Source: Maritalea sp051251695 (GTDB lineage Bacteria > Pseudomonadota > Alphaproteobacteria > Rhizobiales > Devosiaceae). Taken from it: a stretch of 64,000 nt of DNA. The stretch covers positions 1 to 64,000 of the forward strand of contig NZ_JBPOEU010000007.1 in NCBI RefSeq assembly GCF_051251695.1, written 5' to 3'. Position 1 is the first letter of the stretch. The number at the start of each line of letters is the position of its first letter. Under the pieces are notes generated by a model. That model did not search any database, had not been told where the DNA came from, and saw only the letters and a list, made by a program, of their open reading frames with translations. The position numbers were made by a program, and so were the translations under genes. Shown piece after piece: positions 8,075 to 16,740 of this stretch.

Positions 8075-9010
8075 CTACCAGCGACGCAGACCAAGTAATT
8101 TTTCGCCATGTTCATTAAGAACCGCCCGTTCTGAGTTTTTCTTTTCCCAATCTCTTGGATCACCGGGAAATGAATCGCGTTTAGGGCATTCTTGTTCTTT
8201 CCAAAGACGGACACGTTCCTCCCGCTCTTCAACATTGTCAAAGTCTGCCGGGTACATTGAAATATATTGCGCCATGCGCACTTTATCGTCCGAATGGTTG
8301 GGGCGAACGCCATGGGCCAACAGCGCGTTGAAAATCAACAGATCACCGGGCTCCAGACTGATATTGTCGATATCGATGCCGGTCATATCTGGGTGCTTGG
8401 GATCACGATCCTCAGGTTGAGTTTTCTTCCATTCGTCAAAATGCTCAAACAGATAAGGCACACATTGGAACCCACCAGTTTCACTGTCCTGTTTTTTAAG
8501 GCTAAGCACCGCCTGTACGCTTATCGGCAATGGATCGAGCGACGTATCAACATCCCAATGGATAAAGCCGTTTGGATTGCCTTTGACCTTTTTGGGCGGG
8601 TTTAGATTGGCGCGGTCAATCACCACCCAAAGATCTTCGCGGTCCCAGATATCAACAAAGACGTCATAGATCCGTTTCTCCATCCGATTATCCCAAAGAT
8701 ATTGATGATTGTAGATCTCCAACATGCCTGCGTTGTTGAGCTCTTTCATCTTGTGCTCGCGGCGTTGAGGGGCGTACCACGTCGAAGGATCGTTAGGGTC
8801 CTTCTCATCAAATTCCCACAACAGATCAACCAAACGCTCAACGTTGGCCTGCGGCACAGCCTGGCGGACAATCACATAACCCTTTGTGGTCCAGTGCTTC
8901 CAATCCTCTTGGGATAAAACCCGCAAATCAAGTTTCTTCTTAATCTTGTGCAACGCCGTGCTGCCTTTATAACTCGCATGGCTATCTTTCACATTGGTAT
9001 CGTGCATCAT
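8075..9010 (-). CDS. Phytanoyl-CoA dioxygenase (PhyH) family protein
   Basis: This Fe(II)/2-oxoglutarate oxygenase of ~311 residues has the facial triad: HxD in FIHWDVD (about H151, D153) and the distal His in LLAHGVRPN (about H233). A following Arg (KVRMAQY) is suited to bind the 2-oxoglutarate carboxylate. The double-stranded beta-helix core spans about 125-250, and the charged C-terminus is rich in Lys/Glu. Substrates of bacterial members vary widely and cannot be read here. GAGGAGGG precedes tandem ATGs at 9010 and 9007. It is divergent from an AraC regulator, which probably controls it. The pair interrupts the usual zapA-6S order. Confidence 0.85.
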   Translation of the reverse strand: MMHDTNVKDSHASYKGSTALHKIKKKLDLRVLSQEDWKHWTTKGYVIVRQAVPQANVERLVDLLWEFDEKDPNDPSTWYAPQRREHKMKELNNAGMLEIYNHQYLWDNRMEKRIYDVFVDIWDREDLWVVIDRANLNPPKKVKGNPNGFIHWDVDTSLDPLPISVQAVLSLKKQDSETGGFQCVPYLFEHFDEWKKTQPEDRDPKHPDMTGIDIDNISLEPGDLLIFNALLAHGVRPNHSDDKVRMAQYISMYPADFDNVEEREERVRLWKEQECPKRDSFPGDPRDWEKKNSERAVLNEHGEKLLGLRRW

Positions 9011-9119
9011 CACCCTCCTCGTTTCTTACATAAAGAGTAAGCGGCCAGATCGGCCCATGTTGTGCAATTCCGTCAAATTCTGATACTATTCACGCGTTAG
9101 TTTTCAGAGATTGATCGAT

Positions 9120-9980
9120 ATGCAACCATTTTTGGAGAATGTGCCGCGCAAAGCCGGTAGTTCGATCTATAAACTCAATCGGCGTTTAGAGAACGGCATT
9201 CCCTTTGTCTGGCATCATCATCCAGAACTGGAACTTACACTCACCTTCAATTGCACTGGACAACGCTTTGTCGGCGATAGCGCTCAGGATTTTGAGGACG
9301 GAGATCTAGTTCTTGTCGGCCCAAACTTGCCCCATAGCTGGGTTGCAAAAACCCGCATCGACAATGATATCCCCTTTACCGCCCTTGTGATTTGGTTTGA
9401 AAAGCAATGGCTCGAGCAAATTGCGACCTCAACACCGGAGCTAAAGCCAATCCTAAAACTTGCGGACAAGATGCAAAACGGCATTAAGTTTTCATCTGAT
9501 GTCAGCGGTAAGGTGCGCCCGATATTTGAGCAGGTCTTTCAAAAAACCTCTCAAGGCTCAATGCTCAGTTTCTTGGAAATCATGCTGCTCTTAAGTGAGG
9601 ACGCCAACATGCAAATATTGGCGACAAGCCAAGTTTCAAACCATGGGACCAATTCCAGCGCCCAGCTAGACCGGGTTTTAAGCCATATCCACGAAAATTA
9701 TGCGCAACCATTGCGAATGAAACAATTGGCTCAGATCGCCGCGCTTAGCCTATCCGGGCTGGATCGGCTGTTTCAAAAACACACGAAAACAACGATTAGC
9801 GACTATCTGATCAATTTACGGATTGGCGACGCGAGCGCTCAATTGGCGACAACCAGCGCGCCAGTACAAACAATTGCCCACAATGTTGGGTATAATTCGC
9901 TGGCCAACTTCAACCGACATTTCAAAAGACTAAGGGGCGTCACCCCACGCCAATATCGCGCAACGTTTGGCGTGCGTTAG
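9120..9980 (+). CDS. AraC-family transcriptional regulator with cupin N-terminus
   Basis: This 286-residue regulator has an N-terminal cupin-like sensor domain (WHHHPELELTLTFN, then LVGPNLPHSW) and a C-terminal double HTH of AraC type (about 185-283: QLAQIAALSLSGLDRLFQKH, later VGYNSLANFNRHFKR and GVTPRQYR). It probably activates the divergent dioxygenase gene in response to a small ligand, which is inference from layout. ATG 9120 is preferred over TTG 9111. Its last ~87 bases belong to a 149 bp segment repeated at 10542-10690. Confidence 0.87.
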   Translation: MQPFLENVPRKAGSSIYKLNRRLENGIPFVWHHHPELELTLTFNCTGQRFVGDSAQDFEDGDLVLVGPNLPHSWVAKTRIDNDIPFTALVIWFEKQWLEQIATSTPELKPILKLADKMQNGIKFSSDVSGKVRPIFEQVFQKTSQGSMLSFLEIMLLLSEDANMQILATSQVSNHGTNSSAQLDRVLSHIHENYAQPLRMKQLAQIAALSLSGLDRLFQKHTKTTISDYLINLRIGDASAQLATTSAPVQTIAHNVGYNSLANFNRHFKRLRGVTPRQYRATFGVR

Positions 9981-10042
9981 TCAGCGTCTACAGCGTTTTG
10001 ATCTGTTTGAGTTGCATTGGCCAATTGCGCCGCCAGAAGTTC
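9894..10042. repeat. 149 bp direct repeat, copy A (araC 3' end plus zapA 3' fragment)
   Basis: It matches 10542-10690 at a constant offset of 648 bases with only about four mismatches. It contains the last ~29 codons of the AraC gene (to TAG at 9980) followed by an antisense fragment matching the C-terminal ~22 codons of zapA. The two coding ends meet at a shared TTAG. Confidence 0.95.
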
Positions 10043-10149
10043 CGCAAAGATAAAATAAGGCAATTTATGTCAAGTTCAAATATGACACTCTCAGAGCTCA
10101 GATATGCTAGCATCGGTTCTGAGAAAACGCTTCAACTGAGGACCGACAG

Positions 10150-10482
10150 ATGATCCAACCGGGAAAAAATATTGCAATCAAAGTCCCATTGCACAAGTGG
10201 GAAGAAACAGTGACCTTTTATAGAGATCGCGTTGGCCTGACACCAACAAAGGAACAGGCAAACAGCGTTGCTTTTGCGTTTGGGGATATGACCTTATGGA
10301 TCGACAGGGTCGAAAAACAGAGCCAGGTCGATGTCTGGTTGGAACTTTTCACTGACGATCCCGACAAAGCATTGGAAACACTTGAGAGCCCAAAGCGTGA
10401 TGAGCTCGAGTCTCTGGATAACGTAAACGGTCATTGGACCTCTGACCCAGCTGGCGTCGTGTTGCTTCTAACGAATGATTGA
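10150..10482 (+). CDS. VOC/glyoxalase-like single-domain protein
   Basis: This 110-residue protein has the beta-alpha-beta-beta-beta pattern of the vicinal-oxygen-chelate superfamily (NIAIKVPLHKWEETVTFYRD, VAFAFGDMTLWIDR, VWLELFTDD, HWTSDPAGVVLLL). The usual metal-binding His/Glu set is not obvious, so it may be a binding rather than a catalytic member. GAGGA at 10139 precedes the ATG. It is the only gene in the 499 bp between the two copies of a 149 bp repeat and seems to have arrived with the event that made that duplication. Confidence 0.7.
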   Translation: MIQPGKNIAIKVPLHKWEETVTFYRDRVGLTPTKEQANSVAFAFGDMTLWIDRVEKQSQVDVWLELFTDDPDKALETLESPKRDELESLDNVNGHWTSDPAGVVLLLTND

Positions 10483-10541
10483 ATGTTAGCTTACGCTCAA
10501 AGCAGATATTGGGCCAATCACCGTCGAATGGCTGTTCGCCC

Positions 10542-10690
10542 AATTCGCTGGCCAACTTCAACCGACATTTCAAAAGACTAAGGGGCGCCACCCCGCGCCA
10601 ATATCGCGCAACGTTTGGCGTGCGTTAGTCAGCGTCTGCAGCGTTTTGATCTGTTTGAGTTGCATTGGCCAATTGCGCCGCGAGAAGTTC
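10542..10690. repeat. 149 bp direct repeat, copy B (araC 3' remnant plus authentic zapA 3' end)
   Basis: This is the second copy of the segment at 9894-10042. Here the zapA end is the functional one and the AraC part is a truncated remnant of about 29 codons with no start. Together the copies record an original araC-zapA convergent junction that was split. Confidence 0.95.
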
Positions 10691-11017
10691 TACACGTTCA
10701 GAAACCATGATGATTTGTTTGGCGAAATCTTCTTCTAAACCATCACGTTCTTCAACGAGCTTGTTTGATTTTAGGGCCAACTGATCCAGCGCATTCTTTG
10801 CGCTCATCAATTCTTTTTGGGCGGCTGACAGATCGTCCATCACTGTAAGGGCCGCCATAACGGTCAACCGTGTATCACCCGCTTCGCCAAACTCGCCCTT
10901 TAGGCCTTCAACATAGTTGGAAAAACGGGTGGCAAGGTCGCGCACGTGCCCCTCTTGCCCATCTTCACATGCCATGCGGTATTTTCGGCCATCAATTTCA
11001 ACGTTAATTTCTGCCAT
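10625..11017 (-). CDS. zapA: Cell division protein ZapA
   Basis: The 130-residue protein matches ZapA. A beta-strand N-terminus (INVEIDGRKYRMACEDGQE) and helix DLATRFSNYVEGLK are followed by a long C-terminal coiled coil (DDLSAAQKELMSAKNALDQL onwards). ZapA cross-links FtsZ filaments at the division site. It follows the DUF4164 gene by seven bases on the same strand, as in many Hyphomicrobiales. The usual downstream 6S RNA is displaced by about 2.7 kb of inserted genes. Its last 66 bases are duplicated at 9977-10042. Confidence 0.93.
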   Translation of the reverse strand: MAEINVEIDGRKYRMACEDGQEGHVRDLATRFSNYVEGLKGEFGEAGDTRLTVMAALTVMDDLSAAQKELMSAKNALDQLALKSNKLVEERDGLEEDFAKQIIMVSERVELLAAQLANATQTDQNAADAD

Positions 11018-11024
11018 TTAAAAT

Positions 11025-11315
11025 CTACCCGGCCTCATTTTCGCCGTTCAGCGCCAGCTGTACTTTTTCCATTGCGCCCATTATGCGTCGCGAAACTTGT
11101 TTTGCCGAAGATTCTATTTCACTGGCGCGCGAACTGGTTTTTTCCAATTCAGCCGCCAATCGCGTGCGCTCTTTGGCCAAATGCTGCACCTTGATTTCCA
11201 AATCATGTGTGGCACCTAATTGTTGTCTTGTTTCGCGCAATTGCAGCTCCAAGCGATCAAGCGCGTCGTCCAAACGCGCGTTCGCTCCCTGCAAATCGTA
11301 TTTTTTTTCAGTCAT
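11025..11315 (-). CDS. DUF4164 coiled-coil protein
   Basis: This 96-residue, almost wholly helical protein (ARLDDALDRLELQLRETRQQ, then HLAKERTRLAAELEKTSSRA) has heptad spacing throughout. It matches the alphaproteobacterial DUF4164 family found upstream of zapA. Its biochemical role is not established; linkage to zapA suggests a part in division or Z-ring organisation. It is the first gene of the zapA transcript, and the upstream region is shared with the divergent transketolase promoter. Confidence 0.8.
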   Translation of the reverse strand: MTEKKYDLQGANARLDDALDRLELQLRETRQQLGATHDLEIKVQHLAKERTRLAAELEKTSSRASEIESSAKQVSRRIMGAMEKVQLALNGENEAG

Positions 11316-11456
11316 AAAATCAGCCAGACGTCCCTCTTCGCGCAGGCTCCCCCAACGCCAACTTCATTTTGATTCTCTGTTATATATGCAGATAACCTGA
11401 TCAGTTACCCCAATTGCAACCAGCAAATCACAATAAACTTGGCGAAAATGAGGGAA

Positions 11457-11484
11457 TTGACTCAAAAAGCGGACCTGATAAGAC
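11457..11484 (+). promoter_or_regulatory. Candidate promoter of tkt
   Basis: TTGACT (11457-11462) and TAAGAC (11479-11484), 16 bases apart, lie about 65 bases before the transketolase ATG in the divergent intergenic region. The match is moderate and no operator is evident. Confidence 0.4.
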
Positions 11485-11547
11485 ATCGCCAACACATGTC
11501 GCCAATATATCCCGTTAAACGGGCAATTCAATTCGGGCAGGAATTTG

Positions 11548-13527
11548 ATGACTGATCAAGCCAAAACAAGTGAAATGGCCAATGCAATCCGGGCATTGAC
11601 AATGGATGCCGTGCAAAAAGCAAATATCGGCCATCCTGGTATGCCGATGGGGGCAGCCGATATTGCCACCGTGCTGTTCACAAAAATCATGAAATTTGAC
11701 CCCAAAGCGCCAAACTGGCCAGATCGTGATCGATTTGTTTTGTCAGCGGGTCACGGCTCGATGTTGCTTTATTCCGCGCTGCACCTGCTCGGCTATGAAG
11801 ATATGTCGATGGAAGACATCAAAAATTTCCGCCAGTTGGGCGCAAAAACAGCTGGTCACCCAGAATATGGCCACGCGTCAGGCATCGAAACAACAACCGG
11901 CCCACTGGGTCAGGGCATTGGCAACGCCGTGGGCATGGCAATGGCAGAAGCAAAACTAGCAGCCGATTACGGCGCTGAACTTGTTGACCATTACACCTAC
12001 GCCATTGCTGGCGATGGTTGCTTGATGGAAGGCATTAGCCAAGAAGCAATTGCGCTTGCTGGCCACTTAAAGCTGAATAAACTGATCGTGATTTGGGACG
12101 ACAATGACATCACCATTGATGGCGCGGTTTCCCTTTCTGACAGTACAGACCAACATGCGCGTTTCCGTGCTTCCGGTTGGAACACCCTAAGCGTTGATGG
12201 ACATGATCAAGACGCGATTGAAGCGGTGTTGCTTGAAGCGCAAAAAAGCGACAAGCCAACCCTAATTGCTGCAAAAACGGTTATTGGTTTTGGCGCGCCA
12301 ACAAAAGCGGGCACCTCAGCTGCACACGGCGCGCCGCTTGGTGACGACGAAATCGCTGGCGCGCGCAAGGCGCTTGGCTGGGACCACGAACCATTTTTCG
12401 TTCCTGATGCTGTAATGGACGAATGGCGTTTGGCCGGACTTCGCTCCACCAAACACCGCATTGCTTGGGAAGAACGTTTAGAAGGCAAAGGCGCAGAGTT
12501 TAAAGCTAACTTTGACCGTCGCGAAACTGGCGGTTTGCCAACCGGCTTCAAAAAGGCAATTGCGAATTTCAAACGCGAAATCGCGGACGAAAAGCCCAAA
12601 TGGGCGACGCGCGTTGCATCGCAAAAATCATTGAATGTCATCAATTCCGTCTTGCCAGAAATGTTTGGTGGTTCTGCCGATCTAACCGGCTCCAACAACA
12701 CAAAATCTGGCGATCAGGTTGCGTTCACCGCGGATGATCGTTCCGGCTCTTACGTTTATTACGGCATTCGCGAGCATGGCATGGCGGCTGCAATGAACGG
12801 CATTGCACTGCATGGCGGTCTTGCTCCTTATGGCGGCACATTCATGGTCTTTACAGACTATTGCCGCCCAGCCATCCGCTTGTCAGCCTTGATGGGCATT
12901 CGTTCGATCTATGTGATGACACACGATTCGATTGGTCTAGGCGAAGATGGCCCGACCCACCAACCGGTGGAACATTTGGCCGCCCTTCGCGCCATTCCAA
13001 ACCTCAACGTTTTCCGCCCAGCGGATGCGACAGAGACTTTGGAATGTTGGGAAATCTCTCTTAAATCGAAAAAAACACCATCCATTTTGGCGCTAACCCG
13101 CCAAGGACTTCCTGCATTGCGCACCAGCTTTGACGAGAAGAACCGCTGCGCAAAAGGCGCATATTCGCTTTATGGCGACAGTGATGCCGAAGTGGTGCTG
13201 TTTGCATCAGGCTCTGAAGTTTCAGTTGCAATGGATGCGGCGAAAGCGCTTGAAAAAGACAAGCATTCTGTTCGGGTCGTTTCTGTTCCGTGTATGGAAC
13301 TGTTTGAAAAACAAGACGCTGATTATCGCAAAGAAATTATCGGTTCGGCCAAATCTTACGTGGCAGTGGAAGCTGGCATTGAGATGGGTTGGCAAAAATA
13401 TATCGGCCAAAACGGCAAATTTGTCGGCATGTCGACATTTGGCGCTTCTGCCCCGGGCCCGGAATTATTCGAGCATTTTGGCATTACGGCGAAAGTCGTG
13501 GTTGAAGCCGCTAAGTCTCAACTCTAA
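11548..13527 (+). CDS. tkt: Transketolase
   Basis: The 659-residue thiamine-diphosphate enzyme moves two-carbon units in the pentose phosphate pathway. Visible marks are the N-terminal GHPGMPMGAADIA and DRFVLSAGHGSMLLYS, the ThDP-binding GDGCLMEGISQEA with the following WDDNDITIDG, and the pyrimidine domain with YGIREHGMAAAMNGIA and HDSIGLGEDGPTHQPVEHLA. Length is that of a full transketolase. The ATG at 11548 follows a TTG; AGGA sits upstream. It leads tkt-gap-pgk on the same strand, each pair separated by a short gap containing a hairpin. Confidence 0.97.
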   Translation: MTDQAKTSEMANAIRALTMDAVQKANIGHPGMPMGAADIATVLFTKIMKFDPKAPNWPDRDRFVLSAGHGSMLLYSALHLLGYEDMSMEDIKNFRQLGAKTAGHPEYGHASGIETTTGPLGQGIGNAVGMAMAEAKLAADYGAELVDHYTYAIAGDGCLMEGISQEAIALAGHLKLNKLIVIWDDNDITIDGAVSLSDSTDQHARFRASGWNTLSVDGHDQDAIEAVLLEAQKSDKPTLIAAKTVIGFGAPTKAGTSAAHGAPLGDDEIAGARKALGWDHEPFFVPDAVMDEWRLAGLRSTKHRIAWEERLEGKGAEFKANFDRRETGGLPTGFKKAIANFKREIADEKPKWATRVASQKSLNVINSVLPEMFGGSADLTGSNNTKSGDQVAFTADDRSGSYVYYGIREHGMAAAMNGIALHGGLAPYGGTFMVFTDYCRPAIRLSALMGIRSIYVMTHDSIGLGEDGPTHQPVEHLAALRAIPNLNVFRPADATETLECWEISLKSKKTPSILALTRQGLPALRTSFDEKNRCAKGAYSLYGDSDAEVVLFASGSEVSVAMDAAKALEKDKHSVRVVSVPCMELFEKQDADYRKEIIGSAKSYVAVEAGIEMGWQKYIGQNGKFVGMSTFGASAPGPELFEHFGITAKVVVEAAKSQL

Positions 13528-13542
13528 GTTACGCAATAAATC

Positions 13543-13565
13543 GAGGGGGCTTGTTTGGCCCCCTC
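13543..13565 (+). terminator. Hairpin between tkt and gap
   Basis: GAGGGGGC pairs with GCCCCCTC around a 7-base loop. No T-run follows, so it may be an attenuator or an mRNA-stability element rather than a full terminator. Confidence 0.5.
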
Positions 13566-13608
13566 TTCAAATCTCACCCTCTTATTCTCACCCCTTTGGA
13601 GATGAAAC

Positions 13609-14616
13609 ATGGCAGTACGGGTAGCAATTAACGGTTTTGGTCGCATTGGACGCAATATCTTGCGGGCAATTATTGAATCAGGTCGTACCGATATTGAAGT
13701 TGTGGCGATCAACGATTTAGGTCCAGTTGAAACAAACGCGCATTTGATCCGCTATGACAGCGTGCATGGCAAGTTCCCGGGCACCGTGACCGTTGACGGC
13801 GACACTATTGATGTTGGCCGTGGCCCAATGAAGGTCTATGCGATCCGCGATCCAAAAGAATTGCCTTGGGGCGAGTTGGATATCGATATCGCCATGGAAT
13901 GTACCGGCATTTTCACTGCCCGTGACAAAGCTCAGTTCCATTTGGACGCAGGCGCGAAACGCGTGTTGATTTCTGCACCCGGCGCAAATGCTGATATCAC
14001 CACTGTTTATGGCGTGAACCACGAAGACATCACAGCCGAGCATCTAGTGATTTCAAACGCATCTTGCACAACCAACTGCCTCGCGCCGTTGGCCAAAATT
14101 TTGCACCGCGAAATCGGCATTGAAAAAGGTATGATGAACACCATTCACTCATACACTGGCGATCAGCCAACTTTGGACACAATGCACAAAGACTTGTACC
14201 GGGCCCGTGCTGCGGCCATGTCCATGATCCCAACCTCAACCGGCGCTGCAAAAGCTGTTGGTCTTGTGTTGCCAGAATTGAACGGCAAATTGGACGGCAT
14301 GTCAGTGCGTGTGCCAACACCAAACGTTTCCGTTGTGGATTTGAAATTCATCGCTGAGCGCGACACATCTGTTGAAGAAGTAAACGCTTTAGTGAAAGCG
14401 GCGGCTGAAGGCGAGTTAAAAGGCGTGCTTGATTTCGATACAGAAGCAAAAGTTTCAATCGACTTCAACCATGACCCACATTCATCAAACTTTGCTTCTG
14501 AGCAAACCAAAGTCATGGGCGGCAACTTCGTCTCTGTGATGAGCTGGTACGACAATGAATGGGGCTTCTCCAACCGCATGGCCGACGTGGCCGTGGTTGT
14601 TGGCAAAACGCTTTAA
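13609..14616 (+). CDS. gap: Type I glyceraldehyde-3-phosphate dehydrogenase
   Basis: The 335-residue enzyme oxidises glyceraldehyde-3-phosphate to 1,3-bisphosphoglycerate. It has the N-terminal NAD fold INGFGRIGRN, the catalytic Cys153 in SNASCTTNCLAPL, a phosphate-site STGAAKAVG, and C-terminal SWYDNEWGFSNRM. Length and motifs are typical. GGAG precedes the ATG. It is the only gap gene in the window and lies between tkt and pgk, so it serves glycolysis or gluconeogenesis as well as the pentose phosphate pathway. Confidence 0.97.
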   Translation: MAVRVAINGFGRIGRNILRAIIESGRTDIEVVAINDLGPVETNAHLIRYDSVHGKFPGTVTVDGDTIDVGRGPMKVYAIRDPKELPWGELDIDIAMECTGIFTARDKAQFHLDAGAKRVLISAPGANADITTVYGVNHEDITAEHLVISNASCTTNCLAPLAKILHREIGIEKGMMNTIHSYTGDQPTLDTMHKDLYRARAAAMSMIPTSTGAAKAVGLVLPELNGKLDGMSVRVPTPNVSVVDLKFIAERDTSVEEVNALVKAAAEGELKGVLDFDTEAKVSIDFNHDPHSSNFASEQTKVMGGNFVSVMSWYDNEWGFSNRMADVAVVVGKTL

Positions 14617-14642
14617 TTCCATTTAGCGAACCAAGAATTTGT

Positions 14643-14670
14643 AAGGGGCTCTTTGGGGCCCCTTATTTTT
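14643..14670 (+). terminator. Rho-independent terminator after gap
   Basis: AAGGGGC pairs with GCCCCTT and is followed by ATTTTT. This suggests that pgk also has its own promoter, in the short space before 14736. Confidence 0.75.
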
Positions 14671-14735
14671 GAGCTATAGATAAAGTGTCAATAATAGTTG
14701 CGCCCCCGAATGAGGGGAAGAGAACGGATTGTGCT

Positions 14736-15935
14736 ATGAGCGATTTCAAAAAACTCGAAGATTTCGACTTTAACGGCAAACGCGTGTTGGTGCGTGTTGA
14801 CCTCAATGTGCCGGTGGCAGACGGTAAAGTGACGGACAATACCCGCATTGTGCGGCTTGGCCCCACCATGAGCCACATTATCGAACATGGCGGCACCCCG
14901 GTTCTGTTGTCCCATTTTGGCCGACCGAAAGGCAAAGTGAACCCTGAGTTTTCCCTGCGCTTTATTGTGAACACCATCAAAAATGCTTTCGGCCAGCCGG
15001 TTGAGTTTGTTGAAACCGATTGGAGCGATGTTTCTGCCGCTAAATCCAAGTTGGATGCAGGCGCAAAAGGCACCATCTATGTGATGGAAAACACCCGCTT
15101 TCACCCCGGCGAAGAAGCCAATGACGATGAATTGGCCACTCGGATGGCGAGCCTTGGCGACATCTATTTAAACGACGCGTTCTCTGCCGCGCACCGCGCC
15201 CACGCGTCGACAGCCGCAATCGCTCATAAGCTTCCAAGCGGCGCAGGTCGTGCCATGGAAACTGAGTTATCAGCATTGCAAAAAGGCTTAGGCCAACCCC
15301 AAAAACCAGTGATTGCGATTGTGGGTGGCGCAAAAGTGTCCACCAAAATTGACCTACTTGAAAACCTGGTCACCAAAGTTGAAGCCTTGGTGATCGGCGG
15401 CGGCATGGCCAACACCTTCTTGCACGCCCAAGGCATTGATATAGGCAAATCACTTTGCGAAAAAGACTTGGCCGAAACTGCCCGCCGGATATACGACAAG
15501 GCAGCGGACGCCAATTGCGCGATCATTTTGCCCATCGACGGGGTGGTCGCGTGGCACTTTGAGGCAGGCGCACCAAACCGCACCTATGGCGTTGAAGCCA
15601 TGGACCAGACCGGCATGATGCTAGATGTAGGCGACCGTTCAATTGAGCGCATTAAAGGCGCGATTGATGAGGCAAAAACTCTAATTTGGAACGGCCCATT
15701 GGGTGCATTTGAACTCGACCCGTTTGGCAAAGGCACTATCGCAATAGCCCATTATGCAGCCAAACGCACCAACGATGGCAAACTGGTTTCTGTTGCTGGC
15801 GGCGGCGACACCGTGGCGGCGCTGGCCAAGGCCAAAGTGGTCAATGACTTCTCGTACGTTTCGACCGCTGGCGGTGCGTTCCTTGAATGGATGGAAGGCA
15901 AACCATTGCCCGGCGTTGAAGCGCTTAAAAATTAG
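14736..15935 (+). CDS. pgk: Phosphoglycerate kinase
   Basis: The 399-residue enzyme makes ATP and 3-phosphoglycerate. Signatures include the N-terminal substrate loop KRVLVRVDLNVP, the helix SHFGRPKGK, ENTRFHPGEE, AIVGGAKVSTKIDLLENL, and the C-terminal nucleotide segment ending VAGGGDTVAAL. The ATG at 14736 starts at the canonical MSDFKKLEDF. An upstream in-frame ATG at 14685 would add 17 unrelated residues and has no support. Confidence 0.97.
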   Translation: MSDFKKLEDFDFNGKRVLVRVDLNVPVADGKVTDNTRIVRLGPTMSHIIEHGGTPVLLSHFGRPKGKVNPEFSLRFIVNTIKNAFGQPVEFVETDWSDVSAAKSKLDAGAKGTIYVMENTRFHPGEEANDDELATRMASLGDIYLNDAFSAAHRAHASTAAIAHKLPSGAGRAMETELSALQKGLGQPQKPVIAIVGGAKVSTKIDLLENLVTKVEALVIGGGMANTFLHAQGIDIGKSLCEKDLAETARRIYDKAADANCAIILPIDGVVAWHFEAGAPNRTYGVEAMDQTGMMLDVGDRSIERIKGAIDEAKTLIWNGPLGAFELDPFGKGTIAIAHYAAKRTNDGKLVSVAGGGDTVAALAKAKVVNDFSYVSTAGGAFLEWMEGKPLPGVEALKN

Positions 15936-15957
15936 ACACCTCAGTCTTTAAGATAAC

Positions 15958-15987
15958 AAACCCCGGTGCCAAGGCGCCGGGGTTTTT
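15958..15987. terminator. Bidirectional terminator between pgk and the tautomerase gene
   Basis: AACCCCGG..GCC pairs with GGC..CCGGGGTT, followed by TTTTT on the plus strand and preceded by A-rich sequence that gives Ts on the other strand. It separates convergent genes. Confidence 0.85.
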
Positions 15988-16004
15988 GCATTCAATTGCA
16001 TAGA

Positions 16005-16214
16005 TCACTTGTGCGCCAACTGCGCCCGATAAGTATCTGCTTGCAACCCGCCCATGCCCCAGTTTGCCAGATCAACTTCGTCAATAACGATGAACGTTGT
16101 CTCAGGATCTTTGTTGAGCACGCGCACCAAAACGTCGGTGACGCCCTTGATCAACTCGGCCTTTTGCTCCCGCGTAACGCCTTCATCCGTAACCTTGATG
16201 TTCACATAGGGCAT
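16005..16214 (-). CDS. 4-oxalocrotonate tautomerase family enzyme
   Basis: This 69-residue small tautomerase keeps the catalytic Pro directly after the initiator Met (MPYVNIKVTDEGVTREQK). It keeps the helix KAELIKGVTDVLVRVLNKDP and a final strand TFIVIDEVDLANWGMGG. Members ketonise enols in aromatic catabolism or act promiscuously. The start at 16214 is fixed by Pro1; longer frames would abolish activity. It lies one base after the stop of the SnoaL-like gene, so the two form an operon divergent from an HxlR regulator. Confidence 0.9.
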   Translation of the reverse strand: MPYVNIKVTDEGVTREQKAELIKGVTDVLVRVLNKDPETTFIVIDEVDLANWGMGGLQADTYRAQLAHK

Positions 16215-16215
16215 T

Positions 16216-16641
16216 TTAGTTTCCTTTATTGATATGAAAGATTTTGGACATGATTTTCCATGTCCCCTCAACCCGCACAAGGGTCAAAAAGTCGATAAAA
16301 TCATTGGCTCCAATAGAACAACGCACCCTTGCAAATGCAGTGTTTTCGCCTGCAAATTCAACGCCGTCGATATGGTCATTTCTAGCTTCGCCTCGGGATG
16401 CGGGGGATTGTCGGGTGGCAATCACTTTGAAATATTCGTCCATTTGGCGATGCAGCAACGGGGTTTCATCAGCAGTTGCATAGATGGCGTTCGGGTGAAA
16501 TAGAGCTTTAAAAATCTCAACGTCACAATGATAGAGCCCATCAAAATAAGTGCGCAGCAATGTGCTGACTTCCTCAAATTTTTTACCTTCCGCCCAATCC
16601 AAACTGCGACTTGAAACATCCATATTCGTGTTGGTCGACAT
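16216..16641 (-). CDS. SnoaL/NTF2-like protein (putative lumazine-binding type)
   Basis: The 141-residue protein has the cone-shaped NTF2-like pattern: helix EEVSTLLRTYFDGLYHCDVE, FHPNAIYATADE, and final strands with FARVRCSIGANDFIDFLTL and GTWKIMSKIFH. Such proteins are ligand-binding or small isomerase/hydrolase folds. The ATG at 16641 (MSTNTN) is preferred to an upstream in-frame ATG at 16659. It is co-transcribed with the tautomerase and divergent from HxlR, suggesting control by it. Confidence 0.78.
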   Translation of the reverse strand: MSTNTNMDVSSRSLDWAEGKKFEEVSTLLRTYFDGLYHCDVEIFKALFHPNAIYATADETPLLHRQMDEYFKVIATRQSPASRGEARNDHIDGVEFAGENTAFARVRCSIGANDFIDFLTLVRVEGTWKIMSKIFHINKGN

Positions 16642-16740
16642 TTTTAAACTCCATCTCAATTTGCTTTTAGTGCAAGCTTCAACCGGCTTGTGATGGGAAA
16701 GCTATCACCTCGATATCAATTGACAACCTAGTTTCTATCA

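Noticed and set aside
14685..14735. N-terminal extension of phosphoglycerate kinase
   Set aside because: The added residues are not family-like and no ribosome site supports the upstream ATG.
16005..16280. Tautomerase starting at 16280
   Set aside because: Catalytic Pro must follow the initiator; only the 16214 start gives this.
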